Of a stretch of 64,000 nucleotides of DNA, positions 46,349-58,034 are shown piece by piece. The notes below the pieces were generated by a model that was not told the DNA's origin, did no database searches, and worked only from the letters and a program-made list of their open reading frames with translations. The position numbers and the translations under genes were made by a program. Position 1 is the stretch's first letter; each line of letters starts with the position of its first letter. The stretch is from Atherix ibis (Eukaryota > Arthropoda > Insecta > Diptera > Athericidae), in contig OY282607.1 in assembly GCA_958298945.1 (NCBI GenBank), forward strand, positions 31,566,500 through 31,630,499. Reading direction: 5' to 3'.

Positions 46349-47493
46349 CAAGTGTTGTATGATTAATACCTGGCCTTGACAAGAAAAAATAATTTTTATG
46401 TATTCATTCAACGATATTTCCAGTTGTTTATACCATCCGTGAAGAATAATTTGTTAAATTCTATAAAATTAATCTCAGTTTCTACTATACCTTGAGAATT
46501 GACCGAAATTTTTTTTTTAAATTTCACCATGTCGATACCAAAAGCTTTGTTTTGATTTCATTATTCAACTTATCTTGTAATGCCGTATAATACTTTTCTT
46601 TATCGTTTTTTTCTTTTTCAATATATTTGATGAAAAATATAACATGTGCGTCCTAAAACACTGTGGCTTTGACTTACTTGGCCGACTTTTTGAAATATTC
46701 TTTTGCCTTTGGTATGCTGTGATAAATCCATATTTTGTCAACAGTAATGAATCGACGTCAAAAAACATTCAAATTGCGTTTTAGCATTTTTTTTTAAATT
46801 GACACACATTCGTGTCTATGTTCAATTATGAGCAATCGTCGCACCCATCTTGCGGAAAGCTTTATTTTATCCAAATGAGTAATTAAAATGTTCTGTAACC
46901 CTTTCAATTGAAGTCTCAGGAATCGCCAAACATTTGTTTTTTAACATCGTCAAACATTTGTTTGAAGTTGACACAAATGCGTGGCTATGTGGGATTGCGT
47001 TTTAGAATCGTAAAATATTTATTTGAAGTTGACACACATCCGTGATCAATTATGGGCAATCGTGGCACCCATCTTGCGGAAAACTTTCTTTTATCGAAAT
47101 AAGTTATTAAATTAGACTGTAACCCATTCAATTAAAGCCTTAGCATTCTAACGCTCCTTCACTCACTCTCCAATCATTTATCACCCGATCATGAACTTTT
47201 ACAATCAGAAAATGCTTCTAGTGCCGCGTTTAAATTGAGCTGTTCAATATTTTATGGTCCAGAATGAAGGATGTTCCTTTTTATCCTATTATTAATTTTC
47301 TTTTTCACTTTTATCTCATTATTAATTTTTGTTAAATTCAGCTGTCCAATATTTTATGATCCAGAACAAAAGAGTTAACATTTTCAAAGTAAATAAAATA
47401 ATTAATTGAATATTTGACAAGATTCATAGAGTTGTTTAAAATAATAATAGCCTCATCTCTTACCGAGGCCAGGTATTAATCATACAACCTTTG
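46349..47493 (-). mobile_element. mariner family F with ITRs and TA duplication
   Basis: Both ends share TTGTATGATTAATACCTGGC as inverted repeats just inside CAAGTG or CAAAGG. TA flanks both sides (46347-46348, 47494-47495). The element is 1,145 bp. The gene inside is badly broken. Confidence 0.85.
46540..47165 (-). pseudogene. mariner family F transposase pseudogene
   Basis: Minus-strand frames read ELKGLQNILITHLDKIKLSA with RWVRRLL, then FITVDKIWIYHSIPKAKEYF, then KATVF, VIFFIKYIEKEKTIKK and YYTALQDKLNNEIKT. This matches the central part of a mariner transposase: SARWVPRLL, the first catalytic motif FVTVDETWIHHYTPETKE, ATVFWDxxGxIxIDYLxKGKTI and YYxxLLDxLxxEI. Nothing after NNEIKT is recognisable, so the second and third aspartates are lost. 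The upstream part is duplicated: the CACCCATCTTGCGG words are at 46840 and 47067. DNA is also similar to 50410-50660. Confidence 0.75.
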
Positions 47494-47967
47494 TAAAATA
47501 ACATCCATTGATCAATGAGATGCTTAAGTTTTTCTTAAAAGAATCTCAGGTTTTGAAACTCTTGTTTTTTATTTTGAAAGGTAATTTGTGTTGGTTTAAG
47601 AATTTTTTTTTAAATATATAATATATTATTTACTTTTGTGATTAAAGCATATTGTGACACCAGATAAATAACCAAATTTCTTGTAAAAATGATAATTAAT
47701 GAGTTTCCGTGTTAATTGATCAATGAAGGGCACAAAATACAAGAAAATTAATAATATATATTAAATAAAATAACACATTTTGTTTTATGAAAATATATTC
47801 TTCAGAAATAATGTACCCTAATCCACAAAAAGGCTACTTTTTTCCTATTAAGTACTGATATTTAGAGGACATAAATTGTTTTCAATTAAATATTAATTTT
47901 TTTTATATCTAATTAAATATCATTTTACGAATAATTAATATACAATAATTCATAATATTTTATTATA

Positions 47968-48818
47968 CAGTGTCGGACATAACTAAAGCACGGAGGTTGT
48001 TTTGCTTGCATTTCATTTTCTCTTCTTCTATTAAATTGATATTTTTTATTGAATGTGTACACATTTTGTGTTTTTTTTATAGAAAAACGTCATTTATTAT
48101 AAATAAAAAAAAAAAAAATATTTATTAACAACAACAAAATATAACAAGATTATTAACAACGTATAAAAAATAGACTGCGACAAAACTAAAGCACCATGTG
48201 TGAAAAAAAGCAATATAGGACCACCAGTCACAAGATCCTTAATATTTAATGGGGTAGCCTTTATTTTTGATTACCGATGCACACCTTCTGGGCATCGAAC
48301 CAATTAAATTAGCAATAATTGTTGTGGGCATATTTTCCCATGCTATTTTTAACTGATCAAATAGAGTGTCCTTCTTTCCTGAAGAAGGACACTCTAGATC
48401 CCGTTTAATCCTTTGGTCTACAAGTTCCCATAGATTTTCTATGGGATTGAGATCTGGTGACTGTGCTGGCCACTTTAAAACATCAATTTTTTTCTCCTGA
48501 ATCCATGTTTTAACGACTTTTGCGGTATGCTTTGGATCGTTGTCATGTTGAAATCTCCACTTTAGAGGCATTTCATCATCAGCATAAGGCAGCATAACAT
48601 TTTCTAGTATGTTTTTGTAGCCGTATCGGTCCATTATTCCATTGACTCTATGAATCGGACCAACTCCTTGCCCGGAAAAACATCCCCAAACCATAATGTT
48701 TCCGCCACCATGTTTTACTGTGCCTTTCAAAAACTATTAAAAAATATCAATTTAATAGAAGAAGAGAAAATGAAATGCAAGCAAAATAACCTCCGTGCTT
48801 TAGTTATGTCCGACACTG
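47968..48818 (-). mobile_element. internally deleted Tc1 element, 81-bp ITRs
   Basis: The element is 851 bp, about half of a typical Tc1. TA flanks it at 47966-47967 and 48819-48820. The left ITR (47968-48048) and right ITR (48738-48818) are 81 bp and differ at one position. Both begin CAGTGTCGGACATAACTAAA. The well-matched repeats suggest a fairly young insertion. Confidence 0.93.
48239..48730 (-). pseudogene. Tc1 transposase, C-terminal part of the catalytic domain
   Basis: An uninterrupted frame of about 163 codons reads KHGGGNIMVWGCFSGQGVG, FQHDNDPKHTAK, SPDLNPIENLWELVD and ends RCASVIKNKGYPIKY. It holds the second aspartate (HDN) and the glutamate (IEN), exactly 34 residues apart as in DD34E Tc1 enzymes. 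The DNA-binding half and the first aspartate are deleted. The frame begins right at the inner edge of the ITR, has an in-frame TAG just upstream and no ATG before the methionine in IMVWG. It is a deletion derivative and cannot make a working enzyme. Confidence 0.92.
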
Positions 48819-48820
48819 TA

Positions 48821-49949
48821 TATGCAAAATGTTGTTACATTGTAATTTTATTAATTGATAAGATAATTATAGAAAAATAATACCAACATTAATAAATTTA
48901 AAAAATAACCTAAAAAGGATAAGGCAAAATATGTTCATTCATGAAAAGGGATGAGCAAAAAAGTTCACTCATTTAAAAAGATGAGAAACGTTTATTAAAT
49001 TGAAAATATTTTTTTTATTTATACAAAAAATTGAGAATAATTAGTTTAATTAATTATTGAAAATAATAGAGAACTCTTAAATCCAATCTGATGTACCGTT
49101 TTTAATAATCAATAATAACAATTTATTCATACTCATAAAATATGCCAATAATAGATTGTATTAAATAATATAAACACTTATTATTTTATGTTGTTTTTTT
49201 TCTTTACATAAAGTTATTATTAAATTTAATATGAAAGATTTTTTTTTTGTATAAAGCATTGATGAAAATTTAATTGAACAGAATTTATTTAATTAATTAC
49301 CTTTTAAAAAGTTATGGATTTTTTTTCCCGAATGCCTTTTTCCCCCTTGTACACTCTCTCCTTATGATTACGTTGTTCTCTAAAAGTTTATTATCAATAA
49401 AAAATTCATAACAGGACTTAATATAATCCACCTACATCCCCCGTTTGTCTACGGAACAAATTATACAAAATGTTCACTTACAAAATAATGAAAAATGACC
49501 GAATTTTATGGCACATCAACTAAATTAACGATATAATAATAAATTAAATAAAATTTTATATTGTAGATTAGTACTAGTTAATTTAACGCCTACAATTAAT
49601 TACCACAAAAGTACATATTTGAATAAAATTAAATAATAAATCGAAAAAAATTAAAGGGTGGTTTTTTTTTATAAAAAATATAATAAATAATTAAAAGTAG
49701 AGGTTTTTGTGTTATTAAAATTTTTATAATAATTTTAATTTATTTTTCTTATTGTTCGATAAAATTTAAATAAATTTTATTAATAACATTTTAATTCATT
49801 AAATCAATTAATTAGTTAGCTTTTTAGTTAAAGTTTTAAAAATGGGATCTATATGTGCTATGAAAAAGAAATGTATTCGTTCTAGTCCCGAACTAAGTGT
49901 TCGTAAACTTTCAGCTTTGTTGAAGTCACCCGAATAAAAATGATATTGT
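48821..49949. other. AT-rich spacer
   Basis: No gene or element recognised. Confidence 0.55.
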
Positions 49950-50690
49950 ACATAATGTTGATTATTATCATAATTTGAGTCTGTAAGTTCATATTGATAA
50001 TAAATATTTTCTAAAATTAATACTTATTTATAATTTTAAAGTTACTAGTAAAAAAATGATAAGAAAATTTGTATTAAAAAATCAATTTCGTTTAAATTAT
50101 GAATCTGCAATATTATAAGTGGATTTGTAAATGTAATGAGAGTACTTTTTTTTGACTGATATTTTGCAACATCGATTTTCTATTAAACTGTAAAGGTTTT
50201 AATGGAATTTTGTATACAATGGTTGTATGATTAATATCTGGCCTTGATAAGAAAATATAATTTTTATGTATTTAATTTCATTCAGTAATATTCCCACTTG
50301 TTTATACCATCCGTAGAAAACAGCTTGTCAAACTCTACAACTTGTCAATTTTTTTTTTTTTGAAAAATTTCGCAATGTTGATGACACAAGTTTTGTTTTG
50401 ATTTCATTATTCAACTTATCTTATGTTATAATGCCGTATAATACTTTTCTTTATCGTTTTTTTCTTTTTGAATATATTCAATGAAGAATATAACATGTGC
50501 GTCCTAAAACACTGTGGCTATGACTTACTTGGCCGACTTTTTGCACTGTTCTTTGATCTTTGGTATGCTGTGATGGATTAATATTTCGTTAGCAGTTATA
50601 AATCGACGTCAAACACCATTCAGATTGCGTTTTAGCATTTTTTTTAAGTTGACATACATGCGTGTCTATGTTGAATTATGAAAATGGGAT
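49950..50690 (-). repeat. duplicated segment, copy 2, with a mariner F fragment
   Basis: Positions 49950-50216 match the left flank of mariner F (45880-46348). Positions 50217-50690 match the adjoining part of the element itself: the ITR word TTGTATGATTAATATCTGGC and the GTGCGTCCTAAAACACTGTG block near 50495, which corresponds to 46647. Because flank and element match together, this is a copied segment and not a separate transposon insertion. There is no right ITR. Confidence 0.8.
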
Positions 50691-50984
50691 CTTTTCGAAC
50701 TAAGTGTGCCTAATCTGTTAGTTTTGTTAAAGTCTCCCTAAACTTCCCTTAATTGTAAGCGTCTTAATTTGTGACAGTTGCCCTATTTCTGAAATTTGGA
50801 ACAATTTTTTCTAAGTTATATAAAAAAATGTGAAATAATTTCCAATGAAAAAATATCAGAAATACAGCCTTCATATGCAATTGTTTGAAGAATCCTTAAA
50901 GTTTTTTAGCTTCACGGTGTGGTAATCGCAAATATGGTCTAGGCCTGCTAAGTTGAAGAGCACCAAATATCCAGGTTTTACAGC

Positions 50985-51180
50985 GTGCTCTTCAAGTTTA
51001 ATGTCATCATTTCATCAAAGTCAAGACCACCTTCATTTTATGAAATCATAAATGATGCTACCTTAAGGCTCTCCTCGAAGGATCTTCTTTATCTAAACGG
51101 ATTAATTATCCAGACCATCAAAGTCAGTTCAAGCAGAACTGGGCGGTTGTGATAGCGTTTCATGATCTCGTTATAAATTT
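50985..51180 (-). pseudogene. RTE-like retrotransposon C-terminal remnant, copy 3
   Basis: The minus strand reads EIMKRYHNRP and, after frame changes, ESLKVASFMIS. DNA aligns in order with 43885-44010 (GCATCATTTATGATTT against GCTTCATTTATGGTCC; AAGAAGATCCTTC against AGGAAGATCTTTT) and with 34765-34905. It is the shortest and most decayed of the three. Confidence 0.55.
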
Positions 51181-51286
51181 AAAGAATATTGTAGTGGTGG
51201 GGTTAAAAAAAATTGATTGCGAAAGTGTAGTCCTAGACGGATGAGTCTGGTATAAGGACTAGACCATCCAGAAGATAAGGGAATGG

Positions 51287-51361
51287 AGTGACACACTTGC
51301 ACGCTAGTATTCCGGAATTTTAAGGGACACACTTACACGTTAACATTTCCGGGATTTTAGG
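51287..51361 (+). repeat. two-copy tandem repeat of about 38 bp
   Basis: GACACACTTGCACGCTAGTA with TTCCGGAATTTTAAGG is followed by GACACACTTACACGTTAACA with TTTCCGGGATTTTAGGG. No coding meaning was found. Confidence 0.8.
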
Positions 51362-53637
51362 GGAAAATAATGTATACCTTGTTTTATTTATACTAAAGGC
51401 ACCAAGGTGTTAGTTTCTGTAGCTGAAGTAACATGTGGTCTACAAAGAGAAACGTCAAAAAAAAATTGAAAGAAAAAAATTGGATAAAAACCAAAAAAAT
51501 TTTATGTTACTCTTTTTTTTTGTAAACCAGCTAAGCAAAGGCTGGGATCGAGAAGAAGAATTTGAGGTCGGTGTCTCGATGTTGATTGACTCCTTCCGGG
51601 TCATGCCCCAAACCAATATTGGCACTTTGGTAACCGATCCGATGTTCTGACAATTTTTTTTAGTGTTAAAATTTTTTTAAGTGATCAGCACATCGATGAT
51701 CAGATGATCTACTTGGAGGTTGAAATAAATGTTCCTTTAAATTGCAATAAAATTAATTATTCATAACTAGTCTTCGGAATAGGCTCTGACCTGAGTGGTT
51801 AGCATTGGGAAGTTTTGCACGTTTCCCAATAATAACCATCGATTGGTGGGTTAGAAGTGGAAAATCCTAAAAAATAATTGTCCGACTCAACTTTAGGGTC
51901 GAGTGGAGAGTATTGTCAATGGTCTTAGTTACCTCTAAGCACAGAACGCAAGTACAGCGTACGTAGAAGAGTGTATGACACCTTCGATGCCGACTCTTTA
52001 GTTTATTTGAATTGAATTAAGATATTTAGTCGTCGGTTAGGTCTTGGTTAAACCCTCTCGTAGCTCTCTTTCTGAGTAGTTCATAATGTCTATATCGTTG
52101 CCATATGAGAATGATACCCCTCATGCTTACCCCTAATTCAGGAATTATTTTTCTCAGCGATAGGTTAAAAAGAACGCACAAAAGAGCTATAATTGATATT
52201 AAACGGTTCCGAAAGTAACTGGGTTGCTTTTATTCAACCTCTTACACTAGTCATGGTTAGCCTCACTAGCAAAATTAATTTTTCTGGAATTCCAAAAACT
52301 CTCTCGTGGAAGTGTAAGGTCCTAACCCCTGGTTTTGTTAGCATATCAGGCTTTAAAGTTGATGAGAAGATGCCTGCCGCAGGAGGAACATTTGATCTGT
52401 TGTAGATTAACCTAGAGTGAAGCCTGTCATCTGGTATGAAACTTCAATGATTCATCGCAAATGGAGCTATCCTACCGAGAAGGATAGCAGAGGAAAAAAC
52501 TTATTTCCTAACGCAAAATAAATTCTTAAAACAAGAATTTTCCACAATTCTTCAAAAATAAATTGATAGCAATTTTAAGACGAAAGTTTTAGATGGAAGC
52601 AAAAAGTTAATAGTATGCACACTCTGAGTGGAAAAATGAAGATTCCACAAGAATATGAATACCGATAGATAGACGGACGGACTTGTATTCCATCAATTCT
52701 CCACTAAGGTCGTCATCTTCGTCCTATTCTATATTATTAGTATACAGATAGATATGAGAGAACTAAATTTATCAGCAGTAACGGAATTCAATGCATTCGA
52801 TAAAAGTATTGATATACACAGACACGAATAGGTAAAACTACAGTGAGAATATGTACATAAACCTGGCATCGCTAATGTTTTATTCACACAAAATAAATGA
52901 AGGAAATAACTACGAATAATCCCTGCTGTTAGGCTGGTTTGGTGAACCAGTAAATGGATTGGTGATTTCCAATTCTCCTCGCCTGAATGGATGAGAATAA
53001 ATAATCAACCCCTGATAGATAATAGATACACCCACCCATGCCATAATATCTCTCAACCTTACGATTATCATCTGACAGAGGCTTTTCAACAATTTCCATC
53101 CTTATTCATTCGTCATTTTTAATAATCAAAAGTAATACTTGGGCTTGGCTTAATTCAACTTGACTCTGTGACGGTTTCTTTTCTCTATAAGCAGTTTCCG
53201 CCTACATGCTCTCAAGCCAAGGGATAATAATAATACTATGGTTTGTGGTTCTTTTTCAAATTATAAATAAAGTCGACATTCGTATTGACCAGCTTTTTTT
53301 GTATATTTATTACAACAACAACAACAAAAAAGAAAAAGAAAAGCAAAAAATTAATTCCCTTTTATATTGAGTGAAAATAGAAAATAAATCCCACAAGTTA
53401 ATATTCTCCATTCAATAACGTTACGTTTGCTTTTTTTTCTGTTTGTTTTTTGTCAACCCTCCTAATCTCCCCTAGGGCTGACCACATCAGAAATATATAA
53501 ATTTACTTTCTACTTGAACGTCACTGACATCTGGCCATACTAAATATTACAAATTTATGAACATTCATTTCCGTTCACTATAAAATTTATATTCGCAAAA
53601 GTCCGAGGAGTTAAAACTTTTTAAAGTTTTCCCATTA
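51362..53637. other. mixed spacer
   Basis: No gene recognised. 51780-52500 is less AT-rich and may be a decayed element; an open frame at 52193-52405 (70 codons, with KTLSWKCKVLTPGFVSISGF) matches nothing I know. A short hairpin lies at 51798-51838 (ATTGGGAA with TTCCCAAT). Confidence 0.4.
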
Positions 53638-54190
53638 AATTTTTAACAAATACGAATAAAATTGAATTATTGACAATTTTCTTATTTTAATTTAATTAAA
53701 TCAAAAAGAGCTATAATTTTCAAAATTTTCTAATTTTTTTTTTTACATTTCATTAATAATAATTTAAATAATAAAATTTACTTGAAATTAAGAAAAACTT
53801 TTTAAATTGAATTTTATGTAAAAATATTTTTTTTTTAAAATGTTGCTATAAAAATGTTCCTATAAATTTTTAACAAATACGAATAAAATTGAATTATTGA
53901 CAATTTTCTTATTTTAATTTAATTAAATCGAAAAGAGCTATTATTTTCAAAATTTTCTAATTTTTTTTTACATTTCATTAATAATAATTTAAATAATAAA
54001 ATTTACTTGAAATTAAGAAAAACTTTTTAAATTGAATTTTATGTAAAAATATTTTTTTTTTAAATGTTGCTATAAATTTTTAACAAAAACGAATAAAATT
54101 GAATTATTGACAATTTTCTTATTTTAATTTAATTAAATCGAAAAGAACTATAATTTTCAAAATTTTCTAATATTTTTTATATTTCATTAT
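53638..54190 (+). repeat. three-copy tandem repeat, unit about 210-227 bp
   Basis: Units begin at 53638, 53865 and 54075 with AATTTTTAACAAATACGAAT. The first two are about 227 and 210 bp and nearly the same; the third is truncated near 54190. Confidence 0.9.
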
Positions 54191-54194
54191 ATAT

Positions 54195-54285
54195 ATTTTT
54201 GCTATAAAAATTTTGCTATAAAAATTTTGCTATAAAAATGTTGCTATAAAAATTTTGCTATAAAAAGTTTGCTATAAATTTGAAC
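54195..54285 (+). repeat. 15-bp minisatellite
   Basis: About six copies of GCTATAAAAATTTTG directly follow the larger tandem repeat. A single GCTATAAAAATGTT-like word also occurs at the end of the larger unit, so the small array probably grew from it. Confidence 0.85.
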
Positions 54286-55234
54286 TATATATAAAATATA
54301 TTGTAGAAAAAATGGCGCTTTTATTTTATTTTAGAAAGAAAATTTCCAAGAAGAAAATAGATTTTTTTTAAATTATGAGAACACAAATAAAAAGTGTTTG
54401 ATTGTAAGGTCTCTCAGAGATGAGCCAAAGGGTAATTTTATAGAACCACGACCATAAGTCCGATAATTTGGTGACTTCAAGTTACGTCCATGAGAACGTC
54501 ATCAGTTTCCCGAGGGAAGCCAGTCTGTTCTTGAATCAGGTTAAAAAATACTGACCCCATACTCTTAAAACGAAAACTGGTACCATGAGGAACAGTTGTC
54601 CTAAGGTGTTAAAACGCAGTATCCCTGATCATGATATAAGGTGCATTTGGCTGAAACGAGGTGGCAACGGTTAATATATACATCGCCGGTATCGTCTTAG
54701 GACTGGAGGCGTATAGTGTTAGCAACGGTTGTACCTGTGGTGGATGGAGCTGGTCAGAGGCGGGACCAGGTAGAAGCATAAGTTATGGCGAGTTGAAGGC
54801 TAGGTGTTAGAGCGTTTACCATAGAGGTATTGATGGGTGGATTGCTTGATTGCTCATGCATAGAATAGGAGGCAGGTTTTGCTTACGGAAGATGGTATAG
54901 TTGGCAACCTGAGGTCACTTGCCATAAGATGGACACAGAATTAGGTTCATGAGAAGGAGTGGAAATAAAATGGTGAACAGAAATTCACGTTTTCTGAATG
55001 CTGAGAATGGTATAGTTGCTTTTAAAAGAAATCGGAAGAGCTTCACGGGAAGAAGTAAAAGACATATGAGGGTTCAATTGCACGAGAGAATTTAGATAAT
55101 ATATCAAAGAGGAGATTAAGGTGGAAAACAAGCATGCTGAATGAGACTATCTGAATTTAGTCAGCAGTGCTGGCGAAATCCATTACAGGGCAGGTGTCGT
55201 CGGGCACCGGTGGTATTATGTCTAACCATAGGTA
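54286..55234 (+). other. unassigned moderate-GC segment ending in an R1-like tail
   Basis: 54420-55200 has a higher GC content than its surroundings and many G-rich words, like the R1-like copy at 13.4-14.7 kb. The last part reads GGCACCGGTGGTATTATG with TCTAACCATAGG, matching the 3' ends of the R1-like copies near 14675 and 30925. The body was not matched to a known protein. The simplest reading is a decayed R1-like 3' region on the plus strand. Confidence 0.45.
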
Positions 55235-55870
55235 CGAGGTCTGTTCAAAAAGTAGCACGAATTTTGAATTTCCGCGGGTTACGTAAATTGGATTTTAGAT
55301 TTTTTGTGATTCATGTCTCTTACTTATGCCGAAAAGTTTGGCTATTTTGAATGTACAGTTAATTTTTGACAGCTGCTTTGCTTGCACGTGTTTTGGCTCG
55401 TCTTCGATTTTTGCTCAATTTCGACCAAAAACAGCATCGCATTAACATTGCTAAGGAGCTGTTGGACTCTGTCCGCGATGACCCAAATTTGCTCCAGAGG
55501 ATCATAACTGGTGACGAATCATAAGTTTCTGGTTATGACGTGGAAACCAAAGCTCAATCATCCCAATGGAAGCTGCCGCACGAGCCAAGACCGAAAAAAG
55601 CGCGCCAAGTTCGGTCGAATGTGAAGGTTTTGCTTACAGGTTTATTCGATTGCAGGGACGTGGTGCATCATAAGTTATTGCCACAGGGTAGAACGGTCAA
55701 TAAGAAATATTACCTGCAAGTTATGCGCTAGTTGCGAGAAGCAATCCGCCAGAAATGCCCGGATTTGTGGAAGAACAAAAACTGGCTTTTGTCATTTTTG
55801 GCCAAAAACAACACACAAATAATGCTGCAACCACCGTATTCCCCAAATCTGGCCTCCTGTGACTTTTCCT
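55235..55870 (+). pseudogene. mariner family A, multiply deleted copy
   Basis: The left ITR (CGAGGTCTGTTCAAAAAGTA) follows TA at 55233-55234 inside the R1-like tail. One deletion joins the 5' leader directly to NFDQKQHRINIAKELLDSV, removing the DNA-binding domain. The first catalytic motif reads TGDES followed by a stop and VSGYD. The frame from 55540 reads SSQWKLPHEPRPKKARQVRS and LPQGRTVNKKYYLQVMR, then a stop. A second deletion joins KNKNWLL to SFLAKNN, removing HHDNAPAH. The third motif reads SPNLASCDF, and matching ends near 55870 without a right ITR. Confidence 0.88.
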
Positions 55871-56588
55871 TGAAAAACATATGCTTGAAAAACATATAAA
55901 AACATATATTTTTCCTTGAAACATTTTGTTCTGTTAGAGCAAAAAAAACGGTCTTGGTTTGTTGACATTCACTCAATGTATATGGAATAATTTGCTGAAC
56001 GCCAATAGGACGAAAAAGCAGAGCAGCTTTTTCGAGCCTAGAATTTCGACAAGGACGTTCAGCAAACTGGATTGTTGGTAGTTGGCCATTGAGATGCTAA
56101 AAAGGTCTCACTATTAGGCAAGTCTGAATTTCTACATATGGCTGAGGATGTTGTCTATCATTCTATTAGTAGGCGCGATATATTGGGGATAGGTGTGAGC
56201 ACCGCATGCCAGTGAGTTTCTTCTGCTAATGGAGCATTTCCTATAATTCTCAAAAGCCTCGGCACCTAAAGATGAGTAATTTTCACATACCCCAGCACCT
56301 AAAGTTGAGTATTTCTCACATGCCCTGCACCTCAACAATAAGTGCAGGGCATGTGAGAAAATTGATCACAAATAGCTTAAGGAGCGCCTTGGCTATTAGG
56401 AAAGATGCTAATATTGTATCGATTGGTAAAAACTAAAGCTCTCTATGGTATGGAGCCACCCTATACGAAGAGACCCCACAATCTAGTTCACGAACTTGGG
56501 TACCATCAGTCGGACCGGTTCTTGCCATCTTAACCCTATCTAGGAACGTAGATATTCTCAACACAACTATCAATCACTTCTTCTAATC
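55871..56588. other. unassigned segment with repeats
   Basis: No protein family recognised with confidence. It holds two tandem copies of a GCACCTAAAG[A/T]TGAGTA unit of about 32 bp near 56265-56325, then the hairpin at 56312-56360. Confidence 0.4.
56312..56360. repeat. perfect hairpin, 19-bp arms, 11-base loop
   Basis: The left arm TTTCTCACATGCCCTGCAC (56312-56330) pairs perfectly with 56342-56360 around CTCAACAATAA. The left arm is part of the tandem repeat just before it, so the right arm may be an inverted copy of that repeat. Confidence 0.9.
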
Positions 56589-56590
56589 TA

Positions 56591-57762
56591 TTGGTGAATG
56601 CAAAAGTTATGACCGTTTTTTATGATCCTAGGTAAAAATTTTTTTTCTTTAGAAATGATGAATAGTATCTTCTTTTAAATGATTCCATTGTATAAAGGAT
56701 GCTTTCCCTCTACTTTCTATTCAGTTTGGCCTGGCCAGAGTATAGTGAAGAGCCCTTGTATTTTCTCAAAATGTCGGTCGATAAAGTGCATTTACGTCAT
56801 TGTTTACCTTATGAATTCCGTAAAGACAATACTGCGAGTGTGGCAACCAAAAACATTGGCGAAATGTATGGAGCAGATGTCATCAAAGTTCGACAGGTAC
56901 GAAGATGGTTTACAAAATTCCGATCTGGGGATTTTTCACTAATAAATAAACCACGTACCGGGCGGCCATTGAAGTCTGATGACGACAAGTAAAAAGTCAT
57001 AATTGACACCAATCCACGTCTAACCACCAGGGAGATCGCGTCGATGATGGGAGTCAACCAAACAACCGTATTAAGTCATTTGAAGCGTATGGGGATGGTT
57101 TCGCGGTACGACGTTTGGATACCTCATTAATTGTCGGCTGCCAATTTATTGGATCGTGTTTCAACGTGCGTTGCATGAAACTTTTTTGCATCGTTTGGTA
57201 ACGGGATATGAGAAATGGGTCGTGTGCAACAACGTGACAAGAAAAAGACATTGGGCTATACCTGGACAAGCCCCATTAACAACTTCGAAAGCCGAAATCC
57301 ATCAAAAAAGTTATGCTTTGTGTTTGGTGGGATTGTAAGGGTATCGCCCTTCAAAAGGATAGACCAGAATTGGTAAACAGAAAAGGGGTACTGTTTCATC
57401 ACGACAACGCGCGACCACATGTGGCTATGATGACCCAACACAAGCTAAATGAGTTGAATTGGGATGTTATCAAGCATCTACCGTATTCTCCAGATCTTTC
57501 TCCTTCCGAATTTCATTTATTCCGATCACTGCAAAATTTTTTAAATGATAAAAACTTTGATACAATAGAGCATCCCTTACTATATTTTTCGCATAAAAAT
57601 CCACGGTATTTTACACTAATGGTATTAATAAGTTGATAGAAAGATGGGAGAAGGTTATAAGAACGGATGGAAATTATATAATTTATTAAATAAATAATAC
57701 AAATAAAAAAAAATGTTTAATTGTATATATAAAAAACGGTCATAACTTTAATATTTACCCAA
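56591..57762 (+). mobile_element. cecropia-type mariner E2 with ITRs and TA duplication
   Basis: The element is 1,172 bp. Both ends carry AAAGTTATGACCGTTTTTTA as inverted repeats, starting about 12 bp inside TTGGTGAATG or TTGGGTAAAT. TA flanks it at 56589-56590 and 57763-57764. The ITRs differ from those of E1, so it is a separate family. Confidence 0.9.
56773..57630 (+). pseudogene. cecropia-type mariner transposase pseudogene E2
   Basis: The ATG at 56773 starts MSVDKVHLRHCLPYEFRKDN. Next come VRRWFTKFRSGDFSLINKPR and TGRPLKSDDDK, then a stop, then LTTREIASMMGVNQTTVLSH. The first catalytic motif reads VTGYEKWV, with tyrosine for aspartate. LCVWWDCKGIA follows after a frame change. The second motif, FHHDNARPH, is intact. 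The third reads SPDLSPSEFHLF, with glutamate for aspartate, at the normal 34-residue spacing. The gene has several stops and frameshifts and lacks the normal C-terminus after KNFDT. Confidence 0.88.
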
Positions 57763-58034
57763 TAGTTGGAGAAGAAAAGAAAGTCAAAGGATCTACTTCT
57801 AATGTTGATATTATGCAGGGAAATAATAGTTTTAAGCAAATTATGAAGCAGTTAATTAGCAAAGCAAAAGTTATTATAAATTAATCTTACTCAGGCTTTT
57901 TGAAGGTGAACAGAGATGCGTTTTAGGCTTGAGTCAACTGGGTCAATGAGTTTTTAAATAAATCAATGGTGCTGCGAGATGTAAAGACAACAGTGGGATC
58001 CTCTGCCGGAACGATAACCACATGTTGTCCGGGT

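Noticed and set aside
48650..48880. 76-codon plus-strand frame over the Tc1 right end
   Set aside because: It is the complement of the Tc1 transposase and ITR and has no domain.
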